Source of the DNA: a virus
Reading direction: 5' to 3' (one strand)
Virus record (IMG/VR): IMGVR_UViG_3300031758_000532
Location: 1-25,192 of that record
DNA: 25,192 nt
A model generated the notes under the pieces. That model searched no databases and was not told the origin of the DNA. It saw nothing but the letters and a program-made list of their open reading frames with translations. The position numbers and the translations under genes were made by a program. Each line of letters begins with the position of its first letter. Position 1 is the first letter of the stretch. Of the stretch, positions 7,467-15,656 are shown piece by piece.

Positions 7467-10400
7467 ATGGCGAAAATCATAAATCCTTCAAAACTACTAG
7501 CATCATCAAAGTCTTCAGCAATTACAAAGATTGGAAAGTCTAATATTCTTGCAAAGACTTCTCCACTCTCAAAGGGTTTATTAGCAACAAGACAATCTAA
7601 AGATGCGAGCGATGCAAATAATAAGTTAGTTAATATAGATAAATTTTTAAAATCAGATCTTATAGTTTCCCAAAAAAAAGCAGAGGTCAAAAGAAAGGGT
7701 AAAGAAAAACAAGACTTTGATGAAGCAGAAAAGAAATTAGAAACTCCAAAATTAAAAGGATTTAAACTTCCATCACTTGGATTACCTTCTTTAGGATTTT
7801 TTGATCGTGTAAAAAGATTTCTTTTCTTTACTGCACTTGGATGGTTGCTTCCAAAAATTATAGAGTTTCTACCAAAACTTGAAGGGTTTGCAAAAATTGT
7901 AGGTGGAATCTATCAGTTTGCTGAAGGATTATTTGGTAGTCTTTTTAATGGTTTCATGAGTTTGGTGAAGTTTGGTGGAGACTTAAAAGATAAAACACTT
8001 GGATTTATAGCATCAGCAAAAGCAGGAGTTGGTGGAAACTATCAAAAGGAGTTTGATAAGTTAGAAAAGCAGTTCAATACTTTTGTAAATGCTTCTATTA
8101 TTGCTGGACTTGTTGGACTTGATATAGGTCTTGCTGCTGTTGATGAATTTAAAAAACAGAGGAAAGGGCAAAAACCTGCTGCGGGAAAACCTGCAGCAAA
8201 AGTAACACAAGGAAGAGGTGGAAAAAAACCGGGCGGAAAACCAAAAGTAACTACTGGTAAAGGTGGTAAGGTTCCTGGATGGTGGAATAATATTTTTAAA
8301 GGTCCTTTTGCAAAACTCAAAGGTCCTTTAAGTAAGTTTGCAGGTGCTGCAGTTCCTGGACTTGGTGCTGCTGTTGGTACTGCTGACGCTTTTGCAAGAT
8401 TTAAATCTGGAGATAAAATTGGAGGAACACTTGCTTCCATTTCAGCAACTCTTGATGGATTAGCAGCAGGGTCTGCAATTCTTGCATTAACAGGAGTTGG
8501 TGCTGCTGTTCCAGCTGCATTTGGTTTGGTAAGTATGGGTATTGATGTTGTTCTTTTAATTCGTGATATTATTAAAGCATTTTTTCCATATGTTCCAATG
8601 TTCTCTCGTGGAGGAAAAGTTGTTAAAAGATATCAAGGTGGTGGAACTACAAGAGGTGGAAGACCAGTAGGAGGACCAAAAAGAAGAACGATTACTCCAA
8701 CAAGAAGAAAACCACCAAGAGTTACAATACCAAAAACACAACCAGGTAAGGATGTTGGTGGTGAAAAGAAAGTTAAAGAGTTCTATGCTAAACCAGAAGA
8801 TCCTAGTAAGAAATATACAAGACCTGCTGGTGGTTGGTTGGCTAACCTAGGAAAAGAAAAGAAAGATTTAAGTGCATTTGATACACTGAAAAAAATGTCG
8901 GGCACATTAAAGTCTGACGAAACTCTTGCAAAAGGAATTCTTGGTGTAATGAGTTCTGGTATTGATATGGCTCTGGGTCAAAAACCAGACAAAAAAGTCT
9001 TTAAGGCTTTCTTTGATAGTATTGGATATATTGCAGATACTCTTGCAAATCAAAGAACAAGTAAGAGTATGAGTTCTTTAAGATCTCAAATTGGAGCATT
9101 TGCTGAAGGTGGTACAATTCCTTCAAGAGGATTAAGAGGAACTTATGGTGATGTAAATACTGGAGATATGCTTGCAAAACTTATTGGTCCTACTATAGAT
9201 CAAAGAGTAAATGAAGCAATTCAAAGTATTGAAAAGCAACTTCAAATGAAGAGTGGTGGTGAAAGACCTGGGAGTGGAGGTGGCGGAGGAGGAGGTGCTG
9301 ATGGTGGTGGAGGCTCTATTACATCCATTTCTATGTCTGGACTAGCTCCAGAAGATGTTGATGCATTAGGTAGAATGATTCAAGCAGAATCTGGAAATCA
9401 AAGTGGTTTAGGTAAAGCAGCTGTTCTTTCTGTAATCTTGAATAGATATAGATTAATTAAATCTGGAACAGCTTCTCCTGGTCAATTTGGTATTAGGGGA
9501 AAAAACAAAGATCAGGTTACAATTAGAGATATTCTTTTTGCGCCCAGTCAATTTTCTCCTTATGCAGATGGTAACTTTAACAGAACTAGTTCTGTTTCTG
9601 GAAGATCTGCATTATCTTCTGCAATTAAAGATGGTGGAAATGATCCAGAAAAATTTAAGGAAAACTTGATTAAATCTGGTTTGAATGAAAGAGATGCTGA
9701 TTATGTAGTTCGTTCAGTGTTTTTTTCAAATAGGAGCACTAGAACAAGTCAACCTGGAAGAACTAGAGAAGTTGCAGTTGGAGACCATGTATTTCAGCAA
9801 TCTACTGATGTTAAGTTGACTGGAACTATTGGAAAAGTAGATGCGGAGATTTCTGAAGAAACCGGTGGCGAAATAGGGAATAAAATTTTTCAAGCAGCTA
9901 AAAATCTAAAAGGATTAGACACAAGTTCTGGTCCTGGAGGTGGAAATGTTTCTTGTGTTTGGGTTGTAAATAAAGTTTTTTCTAAAGCAGGAGTTTCTAC
10001 TCCTTGGGGAAGTGCCCAATCTACAGATCAGGTAATCTATGGATTAGATAGAAAGGGATGGAAAAGAGTTTCTACTGGAGATGCAAAACCTGGAGATGTT
10101 TGGGTCTATGATGCAAATGATGGCCTTCGAGGCCACGTTGGAGTTATGATGGATAATGGAAGAGTGCTATCAAATTCTAGTAGTAGAGCAAGATTTTCTT
10201 GGGAAGCAACACCCGATCAATTATTGCAATCTTATCCAGCTAGTGGGATGACTCCCCCCGGCGGAGCATTTTATAGAGCTCCAACTGCACCTAAACCAAC
10301 AGAAGCAGTACAACCAAAATCAAGTACAGGAAGATTAACGCTTGAGCAGGCAAGAGACCTAGAAAGACGTTCAGTAAATTTAAAACTTGGAGATAAACCA

Positions 10401-10811
10401 ATTACAGTTCCTGGTATTGGTAGCATTCAAATGGGCAAAGATTTTTTTGGAAATTCTAAAAAGAAATATTATAATAAAGATGGTACAGAGATAACACAAC
10501 AACAATTTAATGATTTGATGAAAAAATATAAACTTCCAGAGGGATCTCAAATTGGATCAACTCCAACACAACCAGATATATCAAGGAAAAATATGCAAGG
10601 AGGTGGTCTCATTGGACCATCAAAACCAAATAGAGCAATTCCAAACTCCTTTGCTTCTTATGAAACTCCCGGAGGTGGAATGATGATCGCTATTCAACCT
10701 ATGATTATTGAAAGACAAGTTCCGGTTTCTGGTGGTGGAAATAAAATGATTGCATTCCCAGTTCCAGTTGCTGTAAATAGTAATATGGATTTAAGTTTAA
10801 GTAGAGGATAA
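7467..10811 (+). CDS. Tape-measure-like hub protein with SleB-like hydrolase and NlpC/P60-type peptidase domains
   Basis: A 1114-residue protein, the second of two related long genes. The N-terminal part has a conserved hydrophobic segment (FFDRVKRFLFFTALGWLLPK, near 110-130) like the first protein, then basic linkers and long hydrophobic stretches near 275-370. Residues about 630-760 look like a SleB-type cell-wall hydrolase: LGRMIQAESGNQSGLGKAAV with candidate catalytic E641, then LSVILNRYR and FAPSQFSPYADG. Residues about 815-945 form an NlpC/P60 or CHAP-like peptidase: NVSCVWVVNKVFSKAGVSTP with C830, KPGDVWVYDAND, then RGHVGVMMDNG with H890. A glycine tract (about 605-620) separates the regions. 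With both glycan-strand and peptide-bond activities it is a likely virion-associated lysin. The start is 4 bases after the upstream stop. Confidence 0.72.
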   Translation: MAKIINPSKLLASSKSSAITKIGKSNILAKTSPLSKGLLATRQSKDASDANNKLVNIDKFLKSDLIVSQKKAEVKRKGKEKQDFDEAEKKLETPKLKGFKLPSLGLPSLGFFDRVKRFLFFTALGWLLPKIIEFLPKLEGFAKIVGGIYQFAEGLFGSLFNGFMSLVKFGGDLKDKTLGFIASAKAGVGGNYQKEFDKLEKQFNTFVNASIIAGLVGLDIGLAAVDEFKKQRKGQKPAAGKPAAKVTQGRGGKKPGGKPKVTTGKGGKVPGWWNNIFKGPFAKLKGPLSKFAGAAVPGLGAAVGTADAFARFKSGDKIGGTLASISATLDGLAAGSAILALTGVGAAVPAAFGLVSMGIDVVLLIRDIIKAFFPYVPMFSRGGKVVKRYQGGGTTRGGRPVGGPKRRTITPTRRKPPRVTIPKTQPGKDVGGEKKVKEFYAKPEDPSKKYTRPAGGWLANLGKEKKDLSAFDTLKKMSGTLKSDETLAKGILGVMSSGIDMALGQKPDKKVFKAFFDSIGYIADTLANQRTSKSMSSLRSQIGAFAEGGTIPSRGLRGTYGDVNTGDMLAKLIGPTIDQRVNEAIQSIEKQLQMKSGGERPGSGGGGGGGADGGGGSITSISMSGLAPEDVDALGRMIQAESGNQSGLGKAAVLSVILNRYRLIKSGTASPGQFGIRGKNKDQVTIRDILFAPSQFSPYADGNFNRTSSVSGRSALSSAIKDGGNDPEKFKENLIKSGLNERDADYVVRSVFFSNRSTRTSQPGRTREVAVGDHVFQQSTDVKLTGTIGKVDAEISEETGGEIGNKIFQAAKNLKGLDTSSGPGGGNVSCVWVVNKVFSKAGVSTPWGSAQSTDQVIYGLDRKGWKRVSTGDAKPGDVWVYDANDGLRGHVGVMMDNGRVLSNSSSRARFSWEATPDQLLQSYPASGMTPPGGAFYRAPTAPKPTEAVQPKSSTGRLTLEQARDLERRSVNLKLGDKPITVPGIGSIQMGKDFFGNSKKKYYNKDGTEITQQQFNDLMKKYKLPEGSQIGSTPTQPDISRKNMQGGGLIGPSKPNRAIPNSFASYETPGGGMMIAIQPMIIERQVPVSGGGNKMIAFPVPVAVNSNMDLSLSRG

Positions 10812-10814
10812 AAA

Positions 10815-12131
10815 ATGCCCGCGAATATTGCAGCACAAGGTGGTCAGTCACAAGTTAATTTATTTGAGATTGAATCAAACTATGGAAGACCAAAGTTAGA
10901 CTTGGCGGGTGGTATTATAGAACTAAACTATTATGAAAGTATTCTTGATAATAGTATAAGGGCATCTGCAACTTTTGCTGATACTGGATATAGAAAAGAT
11001 GAAGGTTCTGCAGTTGTAGAAGAACAAGGAATTAAACTTACAACTGGTGAAAAAATTAATCTCAAAATTACTGATGGATATGATACAACTTTATCTTTTC
11101 TTGGAGAAAAGCATTTAGTTCTAAAAGTACCAACGCAAACTGCAGGAACAACTAATAAAATTACTTTTGACTTAGATCTTTTTACAGCAGAGGCAGTGAA
11201 CAATGAGTTGGTTCCTTTTAGAGTGATTAAAAGATATGATGGTAAAATATCAGACACTATTGAAAAGATACTAACAGAAACATTAAAAACAACAAAGAAA
11301 CTTGATATTGATACGACTTTAAATTCTTTAAGTGTTTTACCAACAACAACCAAACCTTTTTACCAATGTACTTGGTTAGGACCAAGATCAGTTCCCGACG
11401 TTCAAGATTCAAAAGGAAAACTTGCAGGATTTCTTTTTTATGAAACTTATGATGGTTATAAGTTTAAATCAATTGATAAATTATTCGAACAAAAACCAAA
11501 GAAAAAACTTATCTTTAATAATCTAATTGATCTTCCACCAACTTATGATGCAAAGATCCTACAATACTCTTTTGTAAGTTCTCTTGATTTAAAAAATATT
11601 CTTCAAACTGGTTCTCAATCAAAAACTAAATTAAAAGGAATGAATACTTATGAGAGTGCATATCGTGAGAATCAATTTGATTCTAAAGAGCAATTTAAAG
11701 TAACTAATAATGGCGGAAAGGAACAACCAGTAATTGGAAAATTCTTAAATATTCAAGAGCAAGAAGCAAGAATATCTTATAAACTTGATGATCAAGGATT
11801 TCTTGTTCCGGGCAAAACATTATTAGATCAACTTCCAAAATCAACTTATGTAAACTATAATAATGATGAGATTTTGAGGCAGTCTTATATGAGATATAAT
11901 AATCTCTTTTCAACTAAACTTTCGATTGCAATTCCTGGAGATTTTAGTCTTCGTGCAGGAGATTTAGTTCATTGCGACTTTCCTGAGATTACAAGTAATA
12001 CAACAAAACTTGTAAGTGAGAAAGTAAGTGGTATATATATGATATCGGATGTGTGTCATCGTATAACAAAAAATAGTTGTTATACAAGACTCAATTTAGT
12101 GAGAGATTCAATCGGAAGAAAATCGTCCTAA
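10815..12131 (+). CDS. gp27: Baseplate central hub protein gp27 (T4-like)
   Basis: A 438-residue protein. The N-terminal region (VNLFEIESNYGRPKLDLAGG, then IIELNYYESILDNSIRASAT) and TTGEKINLKITDG match the tube-like domains of gp27 and P2 gpD hub proteins. Other typical parts are KRYDGKISDTIEKIL (about residues 138-152), a YETYDGYKFKSIDKLF segment (about 210-225), and the C-terminal LSIAIPGDFSLRAGDLVHCD followed by SGIYMISDVCHRI. In T4, a gp27 trimer forms the torus between the tube and the gp5 spike. Start 10815 lies 3 bases after the previous stop. The order tape-measure, gp27, small gene, gp5 is consistent with a hub operon. Confidence 0.85.
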   Translation: MPANIAAQGGQSQVNLFEIESNYGRPKLDLAGGIIELNYYESILDNSIRASATFADTGYRKDEGSAVVEEQGIKLTTGEKINLKITDGYDTTLSFLGEKHLVLKVPTQTAGTTNKITFDLDLFTAEAVNNELVPFRVIKRYDGKISDTIEKILTETLKTTKKLDIDTTLNSLSVLPTTTKPFYQCTWLGPRSVPDVQDSKGKLAGFLFYETYDGYKFKSIDKLFEQKPKKKLIFNNLIDLPPTYDAKILQYSFVSSLDLKNILQTGSQSKTKLKGMNTYESAYRENQFDSKEQFKVTNNGGKEQPVIGKFLNIQEQEARISYKLDDQGFLVPGKTLLDQLPKSTYVNYNNDEILRQSYMRYNNLFSTKLSIAIPGDFSLRAGDLVHCDFPEITSNTTKLVSEKVSGIYMISDVCHRITKNSCYTRLNLVRDSIGRKSS

Positions 12132-12132
12132 A

Positions 12133-12348
12133 ATGGAAAAGTCACTTCAGCAGCACATTAATAATGATCGAGATGAATTAGACAACCCTAATACAAATGG
12201 GCAACGTCGTCGTCATTTGGAAAATGAATTAGATTCTCTTGAAAAATATCAGATCAATCACCCAGATGATGATCATGATCCAACACCTTTAGAACTTTAT
12301 TGTGATGGTCATCCTGATGCACTAGAATGTAGGATATATGAAGACTAA
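12133..12348 (+). CDS. CP12-like small protein inside the hub operon
   Basis: A 71-residue, strongly hydrophilic protein starting MEKSLQQHINNDRDELDNPN. Its last 20 residues, PLELYCDGHPDALECRIYED, match the C-terminal domain of cyanobacterial CP12: two cysteines (C57, C66) spaced by eight residues, with P, A, ECR and YED at matching places. CP12 bridges GAPDH and phosphoribulokinase and switches off the Calvin cycle; cyanophages are known to carry it. The N-terminal CP12 cysteine pair and a clear AWD-VEEL core are missing, although HLENELDSLEKY sits where that core would be. It starts one base after gp27 and overlaps the gp5-like gene (TAATG), so it is made with hub proteins. The alternative is an unrelated hub-assembly protein with a chance likeness. 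Confidence 0.62.
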   Translation: MEKSLQQHINNDRDELDNPNTNGQRRRHLENELDSLEKYQINHPDDDHDPTPLELYCDGHPDALECRIYED

Positions 12349-13043
12349 TGAATGCATATTCTGGTAATTTTGATTTAAATGCAGCCTCCTCTTTACCGAG
12401 ATGGTTTGGTAGAGTTGTTTCTAGTGCTTCTTGGCAAGATAATATTGAGGCAGCACATTTTGATCCAAAGGACCAAAAAGGTTGGGGTTATCGTTATCGT
12501 GTGAGATATTTTGGATTACATTCAGGAAGCACTCAAGATCTTCCCGATGAACAATTACCTATGGCAAATGTGATTATGCCAGTGACTGCAGGATCTGGAC
12601 TTGGTGGATTTATTGATACACCTACTATTTCTGCTGGAACAATAGTTACTGGTATTTTTCTTGATGGAATGGCGGGGCAAGAACCTTATATTGATGGTAT
12701 TTTAATAAACTCAAATAACGAAGTTCCAAAGCAACAACCAAAAGATGAGATTGGTGGACTTCAACTTTTTAATGATACCTACAAAGGAACAACACCACAA
12801 CTTGCTGCTTATGTTCCTGATTATTTGATTGCAATTAAAAATATAAAAAGACCTGGTTATGCCAGCACTCAATATAAAGTTGCACAGTCCATTCCATATA
12901 CCTTAAATGAATTAAGACAAAGAACAGCAGCAAGAGAAGCAGCAGGTCCACAAGTTGGTGATGTAGTCACTGACCCAGAAATTGTAGCAGAATTGGAAAA
13001 AGAGAGATACATAATAGAGAATGGGACTTTACCACCAAATTAA
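12348..13043 (+). CDS. gp5: gp5-like hub OB-fold protein without lysozyme domain
   Basis: A 231-residue protein. Residues about 16-122 match the T4 gp5 N-terminal OB domain: LPRWFGRVVSSASW, YRYRVRYFGLHSG, LPDEQLPMANVIMPVTAGSG, GGFIDTPTISAGTIVTGIFL and EPYIDGILIN. In T4, gp5 continues with a lysozyme domain and a triple beta-helix; here the chain ends with a short helical charged tail (LNELRQRTAAREAAGP) and no lysozyme signature. The ATG overlaps the previous stop (TAATG). It should sit under gp27 as a trimer. A separate beta-helical protein at 15653 may supply the spike. Confidence 0.8.
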   Translation: MNAYSGNFDLNAASSLPRWFGRVVSSASWQDNIEAAHFDPKDQKGWGYRYRVRYFGLHSGSTQDLPDEQLPMANVIMPVTAGSGLGGFIDTPTISAGTIVTGIFLDGMAGQEPYIDGILINSNNEVPKQQPKDEIGGLQLFNDTYKGTTPQLAAYVPDYLIAIKNIKRPGYASTQYKVAQSIPYTLNELRQRTAAREAAGPQVGDVVTDPEIVAELEKERYIIENGTLPPN

Positions 13044-13046
13044 ACT

Positions 13047-14045
13047 ATGACAAGTAGCGTTTTATCACCTCAAGGACAAAAAGTGCTTCAACGTGCAGTT
13101 GATATGCCACATGCACTTGGTTCTGATGAAATTACAAAATTTGCTTATCAGTATAAAGATGATATTGGGAAAGTATATGCAGTGGCAAGTCCTTGTAAGT
13201 CTGATAACGGTGATTCTAAAGGAATACAAAGAGTCATTAAAAATCTTCAGAACGCAATATCAACGATTAAAAGATTTTCAAATATCAATTCTGCAGTTGA
13301 TGCTTTGATAAATGAAGATGTTGAACCTGGAAAGACAATTAAGAAAATAGTCAGCATTGCAACTACAGATATTGCTGGTTATGCAAAAAATATTATGGGA
13401 AGAGTTCGTGGTTGGGTATTGAATCAGATTCAAAATAATGTGAAAAAAGTTCTCCCATTTTTATTTCCTGGAGAAATGCCTTCATTTTTAGATGGTTTAG
13501 GTAAAGGAATTAATGGTTTATCCTGTGCTTTTGCAAAAATTGTAAGAGGTCTTGCAAAAACAGTTGGAAGTTTGTTATTAGGATTAATTGATAAGTATGT
13601 TAATGGACCTATGTGCATTGTTGAAGATTTTCTTGCAGATTTACTTAGAGGTATTACTGATCCAATTTCTTCTGCAATAGGTGCAATCAATTCTTTTTTA
13701 GGTAATGCTGTAGGAAAAATTACAAACTTAGCAGATAGTTTATTCAATGCAATTGATTTTGTAACTGGAATCCTAAACTTCTTTAAGTGCGATGATGACA
13801 AAGCGTGTCCAACACAGAATGAAATTAGTCGTTCTGGTGATTCATCAGAAACTTCTGGAAATACTGGCGATGCAGTGGAGGCAACATCACAACCTGGATC
13901 TTTTGGATCAGGTAAAAGTGTTGGAACAAGTCAAACTCCCGCTACTTCATATGTAAATACTTCTAATAGTGGTGGAGTTGATTGGTGGAATGGAGACATT
14001 ACTCCGGAACAAAGACAAGAAGCGGTTAATAGTTTAGATTTATAG
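13047..14045 (+). CDS. Unknown structural-region protein with hydrophobic helices
   Basis: A 332-residue protein that I cannot assign to a family. Residues 1-110 are soluble with a conserved-looking opening (LSPQGQKVLQRAVDMPHALG). Residues about 110-255 hold several amphipathic or hydrophobic helices (GWVLNQIQNNVKKVLPFLFP, VGSLLLGLIDKYVNG, ITDPISSAIGAINSFLGNAV). Six cysteines are spread from residues 50 to 252. The tail from 255 is rich in S, G and T and ends with DWWNGDITPEQRQEAVNSL. It begins 3 bases after the gp5-like gene and has no signal peptide. Its position between the hub and spike genes suggests a virion protein. Membrane-interacting behaviour during infection is possible but unproven. 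Confidence 0.78.
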   Translation: MTSSVLSPQGQKVLQRAVDMPHALGSDEITKFAYQYKDDIGKVYAVASPCKSDNGDSKGIQRVIKNLQNAISTIKRFSNINSAVDALINEDVEPGKTIKKIVSIATTDIAGYAKNIMGRVRGWVLNQIQNNVKKVLPFLFPGEMPSFLDGLGKGINGLSCAFAKIVRGLAKTVGSLLLGLIDKYVNGPMCIVEDFLADLLRGITDPISSAIGAINSFLGNAVGKITNLADSLFNAIDFVTGILNFFKCDDDKACPTQNEISRSGDSSETSGNTGDAVEATSQPGSFGSGKSVGTSQTPATSYVNTSNSGGVDWWNGDITPEQRQEAVNSLDL

Positions 14046-14054
14046 TAATTTAAT

Positions 14055-15656
14055 ATGGCAGACCAGTATAGAGACTCTTGTGTAGATAGACAAAATAAGA
14101 CAAGAAAGGTTTTTAAAGGAAAACCTAATGATCCAATTCGCGTTTCATTCTATGATAAAGACGGAATGCGAATTAATGATGTAACTCGTAGTGAGGCGAA
14201 TTGTGTTGCATCCAAAGATCCAAACCAACTTTTTTATTTTCAAGATGGTGATGGATATCAGAGAGAATTGTTGATTAAAGAGGTAAATAATCTTGAGGTT
14301 CCCGATGCTTTACCTTCAACTCCTGCTCCCTGTCCAACAAATCCTCAACCTTGCGGTCCACCAAAAGTTCAATTTTTTGGTGGAATGGGAATGGGAGCAA
14401 TGGCAAATGCTATTATAAGTCCCAATTCAAGTTCAATTATAGGTTTTGATATTAAGAATCCTGGATTTAATTATCTAAAACCACCATTTGCTCAGTTAAT
14501 TGATGAATGTGGAAATGGATCTGGTGGAAAATTATTTGTTCGAACAAGACCATATAGTGGAACAAAAAAAGGAACAAAAGGTGGTCTTGAAGTAAAAGAT
14601 ATTGTTATCACTTCTCCTGGGAGAGGTTATCTTCCTGCTCCTGATGGTAGTAAAGGTGGAAACGGCAGAAAAACTGATCCAGCTCCAGATCCTAATGATC
14701 CATCACCACAACTTCCAATTGTTACATTTACTGCATCTAAGTATCTTATAACTTCTCCTGAAGAAGTAACTCTCTTTTGGTCAACAGAAAACGTTACTAC
14801 AGTTAATATCACAGAAGTTGGAAATAATCTTTCCTTGAGAGGAACTCAAAAAGTTTTAATAGAAAAAACAAAGACCTATGTTCTAACAGCATCAGGACCT
14901 GGTGGAACCAAAACTTCACGGGTTACTATTTCTTTAGTACCGACTTTACCACCAGATCCACCAGTTCCAGATCCAGCAAGACCACCTTCTGTAAACTTTG
15001 TATCTTCAAAGTATGAAGTCACTGGCGATGAACAATTTGATTTGCTATGGCAAGTAACTAATGCAACAAGTGTGGAGATTGATCAAGGAATTGGTACAGT
15101 AACTAAAGAAGGTAAGAGAACTTTAACTATAACAAGTACATCAACTTATACTTTAACTGCAACTGGACCAGGAGGAGTTGTAAAACAAAAGGTTGCAGTG
15201 ATTCATAAGTCACCTATTCCTCCTGTTCCCACTGTTCCACCAGTACCTCCTATACCTCCTGTACCTCCTGCCCCACCTCCTTCAGCACCTACATATAAAG
15301 TTCTGATGTGTTTAGATAACATTTATGTTGAAGATGGTGGATTTGGATTTGTGCCTGGAGATATTGCAAGGGTTGTTCCTGAAAATGGATCTCAAGTTGA
15401 ATTAGAAATAAATGAAAGAGGAGAAATTGTATCAATTAAAGTTCTTTCAAAAGGATGTGGATATACCGATCTTCCAGAGATTGTAATTGAATCACAAACA
15501 GGTTATAATGCAAAATTATATCCAGTATTAAGTGCTACTCCAATTACTGATGAGCAAGCATTATTTGATATTCCAGATGGAGTTCAACTAGTTAGTGTTG
15601 TTGATTGTGTAGGAAAAATTGCACCAAAAACAGAGTTTGATAGAGTACCACGATGA
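14055..15656 (+). CDS. Structural protein with two Ig-like domains and a proline-rich linker
   Basis: A 533-residue protein. Residues 1-80 form an N-terminal domain (YRDSCVDRQNKTRKVF). Around 120-205 there is a glycine-rich beta segment with the repeated phrase GFDIKNPGFNYLKPP and VITSPGRGYLPAP. Two tandem Ig-like domains follow, about 220-293 and 312-382; both have 'V.F..SKY..T..E...L.W...N.T.V.I', then 'TYTLTATGPGG'. Residues about 386-412 are a proline-rich linker (PIPPVPTVPPVPPIPPVPP), and the C-terminal part repeats the earlier phrase as IKVLSKGCGYTDLPEIVIES. Ig-like domains in phage virion proteins often bind cell surfaces. The last codons overlap the next gene start (ATGA at 15653-15656). 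Confidence 0.75.
   Translation: MADQYRDSCVDRQNKTRKVFKGKPNDPIRVSFYDKDGMRINDVTRSEANCVASKDPNQLFYFQDGDGYQRELLIKEVNNLEVPDALPSTPAPCPTNPQPCGPPKVQFFGGMGMGAMANAIISPNSSSIIGFDIKNPGFNYLKPPFAQLIDECGNGSGGKLFVRTRPYSGTKKGTKGGLEVKDIVITSPGRGYLPAPDGSKGGNGRKTDPAPDPNDPSPQLPIVTFTASKYLITSPEEVTLFWSTENVTTVNITEVGNNLSLRGTQKVLIEKTKTYVLTASGPGGTKTSRVTISLVPTLPPDPPVPDPARPPSVNFVSSKYEVTGDEQFDLLWQVTNATSVEIDQGIGTVTKEGKRTLTITSTSTYTLTATGPGGVVKQKVAVIHKSPIPPVPTVPPVPPIPPVPPAPPPSAPTYKVLMCLDNIYVEDGGFGFVPGDIARVVPENGSQVELEINERGEIVSIKVLSKGCGYTDLPEIVIESQTGYNAKLYPVLSATPITDEQALFDIPDGVQLVSVVDCVGKIAPKTEFDRVPR

Noticed and set aside
8042-8440. 132-codon open frame on the minus strand inside the 1114-residue gene
   Set aside because: It is a mirror of a Gly/Ala/Lys-rich coding region, has no ribosome binding site, and the protein is low-complexity with no family likeness.
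13430-13801. 123-codon minus-strand open frame inside the 332-residue gene
   Set aside because: It has no promoter or ribosome site and lies wholly inside a gene that fits the operon.
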